A stretch of DNA of 64,000 nucleotides from positions 26,850,545 through 26,914,544 of the forward strand of contig NC_088790.1 in assembly GCF_949628265.1 (NCBI RefSeq), in the 5' to 3' direction. This document shows positions 12,201-22,838 of the stretch, one piece after another (position 1 is the first letter of the stretch; the number at the start of each line of letters is the position of its first letter). The translations under genes and the position numbers were made by a program. Source of the DNA: Cloeon dipterum (Eukaryota; Arthropoda; Insecta; Ephemeroptera; Baetidae). Below the pieces are notes generated by a model. That model did no database searches. It saw nothing but the letters and a program-made list of their open reading frames with translations, and was not told where the DNA came from.

Positions 12201-15200
12201 AAGATGAGAGGGAGAGGGGAAAATTCTTATCAACCAGATTCGCGTTGAAATCGGTTTCCGCGAGTCAGATCCAAAATGGCGTCGAATTCTGGGAAATTTC
12301 AAGTTTTTCGCTCTCTGAATGAGTGTCGCGAGTGTGTTTTTCTGATCTGATTGGTGTAATGATAATTGTTTCAAGATATTTGCAAATTTTGTTACAATTT
12401 TATCGAAGCCTCGCTTCTTAACCACATTTTGCTCAGCCCGTTTCGAATGGCCGTACCCCAGCCGATGCCATATCTGCGCGTCACGCGAATCTGGCCCACG
12501 GTGTATATAAAATAAATTTTTATTTCTCAAAATGACTCGTTTGGGACATTGAAAATTTAATAATGGTTAAATTTTAATGTTATAATTTTTAAAACCAATT
12601 TAAATTTAGATACTTAGAATGTTCTACAAAAAAATCTTATTGTGAGAGCTGGAAAAGCTCTGGAAAAAAAAACAATCTACCACAGAATGCTTATATATTT
12701 TTCGCAATGTTAAACGATTAAAAATAAATACCCCTCTGTTTAAAATCGTAACAAATAGAAACAAGAACACAGCTTAAACTAATTTTTCAGTTCATTCAGT
12801 TTTCCCTATAGTAAAAAGTGTTTTTCTTCCTATTTTTATACGTCAATCTCAAAAACAATAATATAATTAACTGTAGAAAAGAGTGGTTATTCCCTGAAAT
12901 TACCATTTGCCAAACTCTCCAATATGCTGAATCAAATTGATTAATTATTTTCCGAGAAAATTTTAATGAAGTGGTTTGATTCAATAGAATATTATCGGGA
13001 GGGCTGACCAAGTGTGTTGCGAAATTAATTTGAGAAGCTATACAGGCACAGAGTGAATAGCTTTTTTCATTAGATGCAATCTCAAACTAAGTGGTCGTTG
13101 AATCTGAATGGCTGTTCTGACTTCACAGCATGAGCCCATTCATCATAATATGGCCCCACTAAACGGGGGTGATAGCAATACTAACTTTTTTAAACGAGCA
13201 CGAGTTTTATAAATATTAAGTATCTCTGGCGTTTTTCAGTTGACTGAAACTTGGAAAGGCAAGAAAAAAATTAGTTAATAGGCGATTAAATATTCGCCTG
13301 GTTTTTTATTAATTGGGGCTATTTTTTTCTTAAGGCGAAACACAATAAACATTATTCTCAGGGTTGCATTTTCACGGGTTGTTTTTGCCACTTAATTTTT
13401 ACTAATTGCTTGAAATGCAAAATGCAAGAAATTAATTTATTCCTTTTTTCCCCTGTGAAAGTCTAAAATTTGCGGTCGGACGAGTGGTCAAAATTTCCTC
13501 TTCTTTGCAGATTTTTTTTCATTAAAGTTGCCTCAATTTCTCCAAAAATTTCACTCAAACAATTTTTCAAGTTGAGGTCATGAGCTGATAATTAGAAAAT
13601 TATTGAAAACTGAGAGGTACAAACACTGCCTGCAATAAACTGGTTAAAATTATAAAAAAATCTTTTTACCACTGCGCTCTGCATTTTTTTAAATGCAGGT
13701 TTTATGCATCCTTGATTATTCTTTACAATAAAAGCTGGAAAACCAACACGCATTTATTTTTTTTTCCTGAAAAATATTTAATAAAATTAATAAACTTTAT
13801 CTCTTTTATTTTCTCAAAATTGTTCCATATTCTCATTTACATTTAATATGTTTTACCTATTTTTATTATTAAAATACATTTTAAATAATAATTATATATT
13901 GATTTCATCAAGATAGAATTGGCTGTTATTGATACCTCATCATGGTCTCTTGATGATCGTATATAATATTGTTATGTTTTTATCATGAATTATCCGTTGG
14001 AAAAGCTGATCCGAGCCTTATCACACATAATCATTACGGGGCTTTGTTTCAGGTAAACGGAGTGAACATCAGCAACGAGAACCACCGGCAGGTGGTGGCG
14101 CGGATAAAAGCGGTTGCGGACGAGACGCGTCTGTTGGTGGTGGACTCTGCGGCCGAGGCGTACTTCAAGACGCGCGAGATGGTGATTCGCGGTGACATGC
14201 CCGGCGTCATCCACCTCAGCTCGTCCAAACAAGAGCAGCAGCAACAGCAGCCACCGTCGCCACAGCAGCAGCACCAGGAGCAGCAGCAGCACAAGGTTCG
14301 GCCTGCCTAATGAATAGGAATTCCTTATCTCAATTGTTATTCGGCCTTATCGGTGCACTGTTTGTGCCCGAGATTAGAATGCTCTCGCCGCCGCATGCGG
14401 CACTCGCAAGGTGACAAATAATATCGCTGCGCTCTTTCATCAATCTCATTTGCGCAATTTGCCAACAGCAGCAGCCGTTATTTTTTTGCAATATTGCAAT
14501 TTAAATTGTAATGGAGATGGGCTAAATTAAATGACTATTTTTAAAGAGGAATGATACTGCAAAAGCCTGGAAAATGCTTGTTGGCAATAAAACTCGTCCC
14601 TTAGGATTCAGTTAAAGCCTAAATTAACCTAAGAAGCAGTGTAATTTTTTGAGAAAATTGGCTGGAAAGTTAGCGTGCTTTTCAAATGGTAATGGCTGTC
14701 TCCTTACTTGAAATCCGATTTAATTTCAAAACCAAGAGTTTGCCCAATAAGTGGCATACACAATTGAACAGATCTCGACGAGAGGAATCGAAATATGCCA
14801 AGAAAATATGTTCAAGCAATGTAAATTTCGCAGAAAATTGGCAAAACTTGAATTTGTACTGTAGGATGGTCCTTTTTTCATTATTGCAAATTGCTGAACA
14901 AATTGTTTATCGGTCAATTGTTTAAGGCATCCAACAATTTAAATAATTTTCAATTGTTGCCCAGTATCATTCCACTTTAATTAATGTCAGATCGATAAAT
15001 TCAGGCTGAAAAATTTAACCTTTTTTCCTAAATGAATTAGAAGACAATTTTTAATTAAACAGTTTTAGACGGTTTTAGCCTATTTATCATGTTTTAAAAT
15101 GAATAAAATGGGGGTGTATAATTTTTAACCATTTTTGTTACCACCTGGTTTTTTCTCCACTGGTTTTTAACGGTTTTTGCCACTCAATTTTTACCAATTT

Positions 15201-18200
15201 CTCGCGCAAGAAATGAATTTGTTCCATTTTTCCCTTGTGAAAATCTAAAATTTGCGGTCGGAGTGGTCAAAATTTCCTCTATTGGGACGATTTTTTCTTT
15301 TAAGTTGCCATTTTTTGCTGCCTCAATTTCTCCAAAAATAAGAAACTGGTTAAAATTGAAAAATGAACGCTTTTTTACCACTGCGCACTGCATTTTTTTT
15401 AACAAAGTGCGTTTTTTTGCAACCCTGAACCGACTTGATATAGATCAATGAGATCCAAAATCTTTTTGACACAAGCTTAAAAAAGCACGAAAATTTATAA
15501 GAGGTCACTCAACTTCACCGTCACCGTCTGCTTCCAATTTTAAAGCCATCAAAATTGTAAAATGCGCATGTTGAATTTACAATATTTGCATTAAAACTAG
15601 GAAACGGCTTGAATGTTTAAATCGCAACATTGAATTGTTCTTTTTCTACTGCCACAACCATAATTTGTAAATGCGTAACCGTTTAATTTATCAAAATCAA
15701 TTTAAAGATACATTTTGTAGTTAAATTTCAGTGTAAACCATTTTCCCGTCTGTTTTTAAGATGCAGTTCAGATGGTTTTAAAGGTCTTAAAATTGCATGA
15801 TACATTAATTTAGCCTTTAAAAAATTACATAAAAAAATATTCGATCGTTATCGTGGTGAACATTTTCGCCATTTTTTTTAATTAAATAAAACAAATTATT
15901 GGTATGGATTTTTGAGTAAAAACTGCTTGTTGAATTGGTTATTATCGACATTTGAGTTCCAAACTTTAAAGTGCCGACCCTAGATCACCTCAGGATGCTT
16001 TTTTAAACCCCCAATACAATTTTAATATTTATTAAAAAGTGTATACGCCTTTTTGCCATTTACAGTTTTGTTTATTCTTAATCAACCCAAAAAAATTAGT
16101 TAACAATGAAATTTCTCTGCCTGTTTATCCCCAGGGTTGCAAAAAACCCACATTTTTTTAAATGCAGTGGTAAAAAGTTTTATCTTACAATTTTAACGAA
16201 GTTCTTGCAGGCATCTCCGTATTCAATAATTTTCTAATTATTAGCTCATGACTTTAACTTAAAAAATTGTCAGAGAAATTTTTTGGAGACATTGAGGCAG
16301 CAAAATGGCAATTTAAAAGAAATAATCTGCACAGTAGCAGGAAATTTTGACCATTCCGACCGCAATTTTAGATCTTCACTTGGCAAAAATGGAATAAATT
16401 CATTTCTTGCGCAAGAAATTGGACAAATTCAGTGATAAAAACCAGTGGTGTGATAAGCAAATGCAACCCTGTTTTTCCACAGTCATAATCTATGGACACG
16501 GTCCTATCTAAACATGTCTAAAATGTAATACATTCTGTGAAATGAGTGTTAAATTTGAAGTAGTTACGCTGCAGTGATAAGATTTTTCCTCCGAAAAGTG
16601 TCATTGTTCTGGCAGTCGCACCTGAAATGACTTTATCAGTTTGAAATGTATTTCTAAAATGTCAATCACCTGAAAATAATGGACTGCTTTTCATGATATA
16701 TCACCGATTACGCGCTTAAAGGCTTTATCTTGATTCCTCACTTCTTTCTCGGAATTTTGTGATTTCTGTATGGTGCGCACAGCCTGTGGCTCGAGGACCC
16801 TTGGCTTAATTGAGATTCAACGTGTGTTTGCCGATGGAGTTAGCTAATATAACGGCACCTAACCAGACACATGTTTGTTTTTGGTTGCAGTCCGGCGCAG
16901 AGCAGCAGGAGGTGGTGAGTAACACCAGCAGTGCCACCACGCCCGAGACGGACCGGAAGCACCACGTCGAGGTGCAGGAAGAGGAGGAGGAAGAGGAGAG
17001 CCCGTCGGAGACGACCACCATCGAGGCCAAGTCCAACGGCAGCATCGCCTCCAGTAGTCCAAAAATGGAAGACAAGATTGAGAAGGAGCCCTCCCAAACT
17101 GCATCTCCAAATCAGGTGAGAGAGAGTGCACTCTACGTGTATTAAAGGATCAAATTCCACTTTCTGTTGATTTACCTCTGGTTGTTAAAACGCAGTAAAA
17201 GGAAAATATCAATTAATTAAACGCAGCAGGATTTGACAAAAGGCCGGAAAGTTGACAAAAGGCTGTCTATAGTGTTTTTGTTTTTAAAATTTCTGGAAAT
17301 TTAACCGCCCGCATTTATAGATATTATCTTTCTTGATCAGGAAAATTAGAAATATAAAATTTGAACAAAATGAAGAGTCAATATTAGCTTGAAGGCTGCA
17401 CGATAAGTCCATTCCTTGGCCAACCCTTTGTAAAATAGCTAAGAATAATAAAATTATTCTTAACTATTGTTCATGATTATTTAAATAATGTTTTTGTTTT
17501 TTAATGTTTCTGAAGACAGAAGACGGAAATTAAAATTCATCTGTTTTATTTTCTAGTGCTCTGCAAGCGAAAATATTTTTTACATTCACCAACAGGATTT
17601 TTAAGGCACTTTCACTGCGATTTCAAACTGAATCCTGCTGCTGTGCTTTCAGCTTCTAGAATTGTTTCTTGAGACGTGCTGAAAATAAAAATCGGTGGAG
17701 CTAGTCGACAAAGAATCGTGAAAACCAAACTATTTTTTAAAATAATAAATCTTTCCCGACGTTTCTACGCCGAATTGCTGGACCGATTTTAGTTTTCAGA
17801 ACGTGTAAATAAAAAATTCTAGAAATAGAATGCACAGCAGCAGGATTGAGTCTTAAATCACAGCGGAAAAGTTCATTTAAATCGAAAGAAACCACTGGTG
17901 CCATCTATTGGTGGATTTGAACACCAAGGGCTTTAAGGAGATTTATAATATGCACCTTTAATATATTTCTTCATATAATTTATGTCCAGGAAAATGAAAT
18001 ATATACGGAATTAAAATCAATTTAAGTATTTGTTTGCCTCAAAGCTTTTAGCTTGCACCTTTTTGCTCTTTTTAGTTGATTTTAATTTGGTCAAAAGCTA
18101 TATTATTTCAACGGCAGGGATTATCTAGAGAAAAAACTAGCCGTGAAACTAAAACCGAACGGACACAGGAAGACTACGTTGAGGATTTTAAGCTGGAAAA

Positions 18201-20206
18201 ATGGATTAAAAATCAATTTTTGGAATTCTTTAAGACAGAATAGTAGAAAATCTTGAGGAAATTCATGCTTCACACGAGGAAGCAGCTATTTTAATCCCTC
18301 TGAGGACACATCAGCAAAACAAAATCAAGGCTATATTAAGCAACCTTCAGAGGATTTTGACTCACCTGACGAGGAAAATGATTTACTGATTTGTTGAGTG
18401 TGGTCTAATTGTAAAAGAGCACAGCATTAGCGAAGATTTTTTATTAATTTTTCTAATCGCAGTAGGAAAACGCGGTTTCTCTTCAAATTTCTCACCGTAA
18501 CTGCAAAATGTGTGCATGGAAGACTGTTAATTTTTGTTTTACGGAATAATTAAAACATATTTCATGAATCTAAAATAAATTTCAGGAAATAAATTGAAAG
18601 ATAACACAAGGTAAACATGTAACCAAAATTTTATGGCTGCTCTAAATGTTTTTATTTAAATTTTGGCTACTTTTACGATGTTTTTTTTTCTTTTGCAATT
18701 CTTACGTTGAAAAAAAAATCCCGCAGGCTCTGGAGGGGTGTCTGGTCCGGTCTCTGGTCTGGTCGGACCGTTTATTGTACCTCCGCAATTACGCAAGCAT
18801 GGAGAGTGTGTCTCTTAACACGTCTCGTGTGTATTAATATTACACTATCTCGGGCGGAGTTGTTATAATTTCTGCAGCCGAGTCGCGTTTTGCTGCACGC
18901 ACGCTTGAAAGCTCGCTCGCTCGCTCGCTCGTCGGACGCGGAGACTGCGATTGTGCCGATCGCATTCTTTTGTTCTTGCGTGAAACTCGACACCAACGGC
19001 GACACTTTTGCATGCTGACTTGGAAAACTGAGAAAGAAAATAAATAATAATTGTGCTCTCAGTGACCGCTGCTATATGACCGGTCTGAAAGCGAAGCGTG
19101 TTAAAGTATGAAAGGAAAAGGAGGGAAAAGGGAAATTACATTGTGTGCTTGGTTTTTAGAAGCGAGATGAAGACAGAAACTGAAAAAGGCATCAGCACTG
19201 AATTGTTTTCATATTTTTGTTGATTAAATTCATTGGTAGATAGGGGAACTTCAGTTTTTCACCATTTCTGGCACTAAAATTAACTGTAAGGAAATTTTTC
19301 TTTATGAAAGAGTAGAGATAACATTCAAATTTCTGGATTGGAATTTATTGTTAAAGCCAAAATGTTGGTTTTTAATTGAGAAAAATAATTATGCATTTTT
19401 GGTCGGGATTGTCTGATATTGTCAAGGTTAGTCATCAAATTACAAAAATCAGCGTTATAACATCTTCAAAACCAGCGAGGGCACATTCGTGTGACGCGCA
19501 GATATGGCGTCCGGTGGAGCTTGGCGCGAAAAAACGGTCACGTAAAAAGTTTTCATAAATATTGTGACGTATAATTTGCATTTCTCTTAACTAATTGTGT
19601 CTTTTGGATCGCAAAAACAGACTCTTGACACTCGTACGGCAATCCAAAGAGGGCTTTTTTGTTTTCTACATTCAGACGCCATCTTGGATCTGCGCAGTGC
19701 GAACCAATTTTATCGCACATCTGGCCCCCGCTGTTCAAAACGCCTTTTTTCCTCGGATTTTTGTTAAAGTTCCCTTTCTTCTTCGAAAACTACCTCATAT
19801 ACTTATTTTTAATCAATTTTCCATGGAAACCGTTCTTGTCTTATCTATATTCACAAAAGACGATTAAATCAAAACAACTTAACAATGCTCTGGACTCGTC
19901 AATTCTTTTATAAAATCGCTTATTAAACGTTTCTTGCTATCTCAGAACCATAGCGGTGTAAATAAAAATGCCCTTTTGCGAGTTATATAAATGCGTCAGT
20001 TAGGACAGCAATCAAATTTGGATTAGTAAACAGTTATGCCATCTGTGCGTCATTATTTTTAAAAATGTTCGCAGAGCAATCGTCCGCCTGGTTTAAATAT
20101 GACGGCCGCCGAGCTGAGGGCGCAGCTGGCGCAGCGCAAGAAATTTGACCCGAAGAAGGAAAACATGGACCTGCGAAGAAAATTCGACATCGTGCAGACC
20201 CTGTGA
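6289..20206 (+). CDS. Nherf1: NHERF/EBP50-type PDZ scaffold (Drosophila Sip1/Nherf1-like)
   Basis: Links membrane proteins to ezrin/radixin/moesin and cortical actin. Four coding exons, 6289-6474, 14053-14295, 16891-17115 and 20075-20206, all phase 0, give 261 aa. One PDZ domain spans about residues 10-95: it opens with PRLCHIQKWPDFDGFGFNLHA, where GFGF is the carboxylate-binding loop, and continues through GQYVGKVDDGSPSEAAGL into exon 2 (VNGVNISNENHRQVV). Then come a Gln/Pro/His-rich linker, an acidic Glu-rich stretch in exon 3, and a basic/hydrophobic tail ending FDIVQTL, typical of the ERM-binding tail. A single PDZ matches fly Sip1 rather than the two-PDZ vertebrate proteins. Two ATGs lie two codons apart at the start (MGM); the first is used. 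The 7.6-kb first intron and the other introns hold several MITEs. Exon 3 could alternatively end at GTGAGT at 16915. Confidence 0.93.
9893..9922. repeat. GT microsatellite
   Basis: Interrupted (GT)n run within NHERF intron 1; a short CA run follows at about 9985-9996. Confidence 0.8.
10167..10608 (+). mobile_element. MITE family A, copy 1 (piggyBac-like)
   Basis: 442 bp including TTAA at both borders. Ends are inverted repeats close to TTAAAGWGGAATGATACTG; the left end of this copy has a few changes (GGAATATACTAG). The interior matches the other A copies. There is no transposase, so it is non-autonomous. TTAA target sites suggest the piggyBac superfamily; this is inferred from the site only. 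Confidence 0.85.
12233..12505 (-). mobile_element. MITE family C, diverged copy
   Basis: It carries recognisable family-C blocks (CAGATCCAAAATGGCGTC near the left and ATATCTGCGCGTCACGCGAA at the right, followed by TCTGGCCCA), but the ends are degraded and no target duplication is visible. Boundaries are approximate. Confidence 0.5.
13359..13714 (+). mobile_element. MITE family B, copy 1 (hAT-like)
   Basis: 356 bp, left end CAGGGTTGCA, right end degraded (GCATCCTTG). It is flanked by a perfect 8-bp direct repeat, ATTATTCT (13351-13358 and 13715-13722). An 8-bp duplication and a CAG-type end are hAT features. There is no coding capacity. Confidence 0.85.
14541..14980 (+). mobile_element. MITE family A, copy 2
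   Basis: 440 bp, TTAA at both borders, intact terminal repeats (GGAATGATACTG and CAGTATCATTCC). It lies in NHERF intron 2, about 250 bp after exon 2, in the same orientation as copy 1. Confidence 0.9.
15150..15427 (+). mobile_element. MITE family B, copy 2 (5'-truncated)
   Basis: The right end GCAACCCTG and the interior match 13359-13714, including the shared block AAAATTTGCGGTCGGA. The left CAGGG end is not recognisable and the interior has a deletion. Left boundary approximate. Confidence 0.7.
16132..16471 (-). mobile_element. MITE family B, copy 3 (inverted)
   Basis: 340 bp with both ends intact (CAGGGTTGC ... GCAACCCTG), opposite in orientation to copies 1 and 2. The flanking 8-mers TTTATCCC and TTTTTCCA agree at 6 of 8 positions, suggesting an eroded target duplication. 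Confidence 0.8.
17585..17934. mobile_element. Fold-back MITE family D, degenerate copy
   Basis: Two facing arms carry the family-D blocks (CACTGCGATTTCAAACTGAATC and its diverged inverse near 17845-17875), centred on the TCTACGCCGAATTGCTGGACCG block. Outer ends are lost; limits approximate. Confidence 0.6.
18911..18931. repeat. GCTC simple repeat
   Basis: About five tandem GCTC units inside a CG-containing block in NHERF intron 3. Confidence 0.75.
19473..19733 (+). mobile_element. MITE family C, copy 2 (hAT-like)
   Basis: 261 bp, imperfect inverted ends (CAGCGAGGGCACATTCG ... CTGGCCCCCGCTG), flanked by a perfect 8-bp duplication TTCAAAAC (19465-19472 and 19734-19741). The interior holds the block CGTACGGCAATCCAAAGAG shared with the copies near 37.8 and 46.5 kb. 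Confidence 0.88.
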
Positions 20207-20266
20207 GACTGAGCAAGAAAGGGTGCCAAAACCGCCATGCGATACATATTCCTATTTTTGTAGATG

Positions 20267-20283
20267 TAAATAAATAAATAAAC
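20267..20283 (+). terminator. Poly(A) signals of NHERF
   Basis: Overlapping AATAAATAAATAAA about 65 bp after the NHERF stop. Confidence 0.7.
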
Positions 20284-20519
20284 GCACCAAATCACGCCAG
20301 TGAATTATGTACCAACAAAAAAGACAATACGGTTAATGTTTAAAATAGTGTGACCGCAGGCTGCTCAGCGTCAGTCTCGAGATATAATTTATATGTATAA
20401 TCACGTGTCCGACTTAAATAAAAATTACCATTTATTACGAATGCACAAGTGAGATTAATTTTTGCCGCAACCTTGACCATGATTTCCCGAAATAATTGCT
20501 GCGTCGCAGGACAAGTTTG

Positions 20520-20686
20520 TCGGCCGTGCGCGGTGTGGTGGCCTCCTAACGGTGCACTCCTGCTGACCCACTAGCTAGTCGGAGGAAGGCACATCTTCTC
20601 GCAATCAGTTGCCGCAGTCGAGCCGCAGCATCCCGGCATCTCGTCTCGACGATATACAGCTTTAGCTCTCAAGAGTCCGTCCCAAG
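20520..20686 (+). other. Putative 5' UTR exon of the membrane-protein gene
   Basis: A GC-richer stretch ending in CCCAAG followed by the donor GTAACG at 20687. The next gene's ATG sits seven bases after a splice acceptor at 22832, so an upstream noncoding exon is required; this is the best candidate. The 5' limit is a guess. Confidence 0.45.
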
Positions 20687-22367
20687 GTAACGAAGCTTTT
20701 TTGAGAACCATCTTGACACGCACTGTGTTTGACATTCAACTGAGAGCACTCGCGCCGAGAGTGGTTGCATTGTGGCAGTGATTTGCTTAAAATTGAGAGC
20801 CAAATGTTTGCCGATCGGTGCCAAAAGCTCGTGCGCAGGCCTTATCCCGTTTCACAATGAGAAAAACCAGTTTAGCTGCTCACTCTCGCAGTTGGAATCA
20901 ATGCAGACCCTTTCTTTTCCGTTTAAATTTCAATTGAATTGTGTGTCAGAAGAGAAAAGGTGCAGCAAATATTAAATTATGTCCCGCCGTAATTTTTACT
21001 GGATCAGCTTAGAATCGTGGAATGTCGACCAAATAGCCGTTCTGATTCGCGTATGCATATACAGTCGTCCTCAAAGAGTTTGAAAATATATTTAAAATGG
21101 CTGTGAAATCTAGAGGATCGATTTTTAATCGTTTTATGAGCACAATTATGCAATTTCAGGCTGTTTGAACAACATTTAACGCGCTGCTTAATTGGCTAAA
21201 TTGACTGTACCGTTAATTTTACTGGAGAAAAATGTGGGATGGTTGAATCTGTTTCGCAAATCAAATAAGTTGACGTTTGTATTAAACAAATTATCTCATT
21301 TGGAAGCTAAAAAGTTTACGAAATCGCTTTATTCTGCGCAGCATTGACTAAAACTATGAAACCATGAAATTCAGGAGGAGTAAATAAAATAAATCATACG
21401 TGTCCTGTGACATGAATTTTTTGTCCCTGTTAATAAAATATGCCACAAATTAAAAATCAGAATATATTGAAATTTTAATGGTCTGATATTTTACTCTCCG
21501 TGAAATATATAGGGCTTTGGGTTGAAGCAGCTTCGAGGAAAAATCTAGCATTTTAATTCATAAAATCAGAATAAAGGATCTCATAACGAGTAAAGGTTTT
21601 TTGTACAGCCAGCCAATGAGGCCTGCGGGCCGAAAGAGCGCTGCAACAGGAATAAAAATTTAATTTACTTATCAAGATTTCACCCACTGTTGTCCGGTCC
21701 AAACCTTAAGCGCTCTCATGGGTTTACAAACAAATTTTAATGCGGTTTTTGGCAATAATTCATATTTTAATATAAATTTACATTTAAGGGTAGTTTCCTC
21801 TATTTCATTTTAATTGAATTTATTGAAAGCAGACGATTGTAAATTAAAATCATAGTTTTCCTTATTTTTTGTGCTTGAATTTCGGTCCAAACAAGAGTTT
21901 CCTTTAAGTGAACAGTATACTAAAAATAATAAAAGGTGACATTTCTTGTGAAAAAAAATATTTCTAAAAAATTTAAAACTGTTTGTTGGGTGAACTGTTC
22001 AAATTTTTACAAGACAAAAAATAAATAATGTCCAACGTGAATATAAGCTTAAAAATAAATAATATAGACAAGCTCTAGAGCTTATCTACGCACGGAAAAT
22101 GATTAAAAACGATTTTATCAAAGCATCTGGAAAGGGCATTAATGCGACACAAATCCATTATCATCGCACTAGCTGTCATAAAAATATTAATCCGGACCAA
22201 GTCCAAAGAGCTGTGAATAAATTCTAATTGAGGCTCCACGAAAATTAATTAAAAGAGGCTTAAACTTTTTTTCCAAAACCTAATAAAATTACGAAACACC
22301 TCTTATTCTCTTGAGACTATTACTGACTTAGAATGGATGGAGCTATTAGTAGAAAAATTATAAACAA

Positions 22368-22812
22368 TTAAAGGAGGAATGATACTGCAAGAGCCTGGAA
22401 AATGCTTGTTGCCAATGCATAAACTCATCCCTTGGGATTCAGTTAAAGCCTAAATTGACCTAAGAAGCACAGTAATTTTTTGAGAAAATTGGCTGGAAAG
22501 TTAGCGTGCTTTTCAAATGGTAATGGCTGTCTCCTTACTTGAAATCCGATTTTATTTCAAAACCAAGAGTTTCCCCAATAAATGGCATACACCGTTGGAC
22601 AGATCTCGACGAGAGCAATCGGAATATGCCAAGAAAATATGTTAAAGCGCTGTACATTTTGGAGAAAATTGGTAAAATTTGAATTTTTATTGTAGGAAGG
22701 TCATTTTTTACTATTGCAAATTGTTGAACAAATTGTTTATCGGTCAATTGTTTAAGGCATCCAACAATTCAAATAATTTTCAATTGTTTTCCTGTATATC
22801 ATTCCACTTTAA
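22368..22812 (+). mobile_element. MITE family A, copy 3
   Basis: 445 bp with TTAA at both borders and intact ends. It lies in the presumed 5' UTR intron of the membrane-protein gene and ends only 20 bp before the AG of that intron's acceptor. Confidence 0.9.
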
Positions 22813-22838
22813 TTTTGTCCTATTCTTTCCAGGAAAAA

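Larger units (their letters stand above)
6475..14052 (+). other. NHERF intron 1, 7.6 kb
   Basis: AT-rich, no coding exon recognised. It contains a piggyBac-like MITE (10167-10608), a diverged hAT-like MITE copy (about 12233-12505), a hAT-like MITE (13359-13714) and a GT microsatellite near 9900. Bases 9520-10100 are less AT-rich and could hold regulatory sequence. ORFs such as 7091-7420 have no splice or homology support. Confidence 0.6.
17116..20074 (+). other. NHERF intron 3
   Basis: AT-rich intron holding a degenerate fold-back element (about 17585-17934) and a family-C MITE (19473-19733). A GC-richer block at about 18720-19010, with a GCTC run at 18911-18931, could be an alternative promoter or first exon. 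No coding exon was identified in it. Confidence 0.55.
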
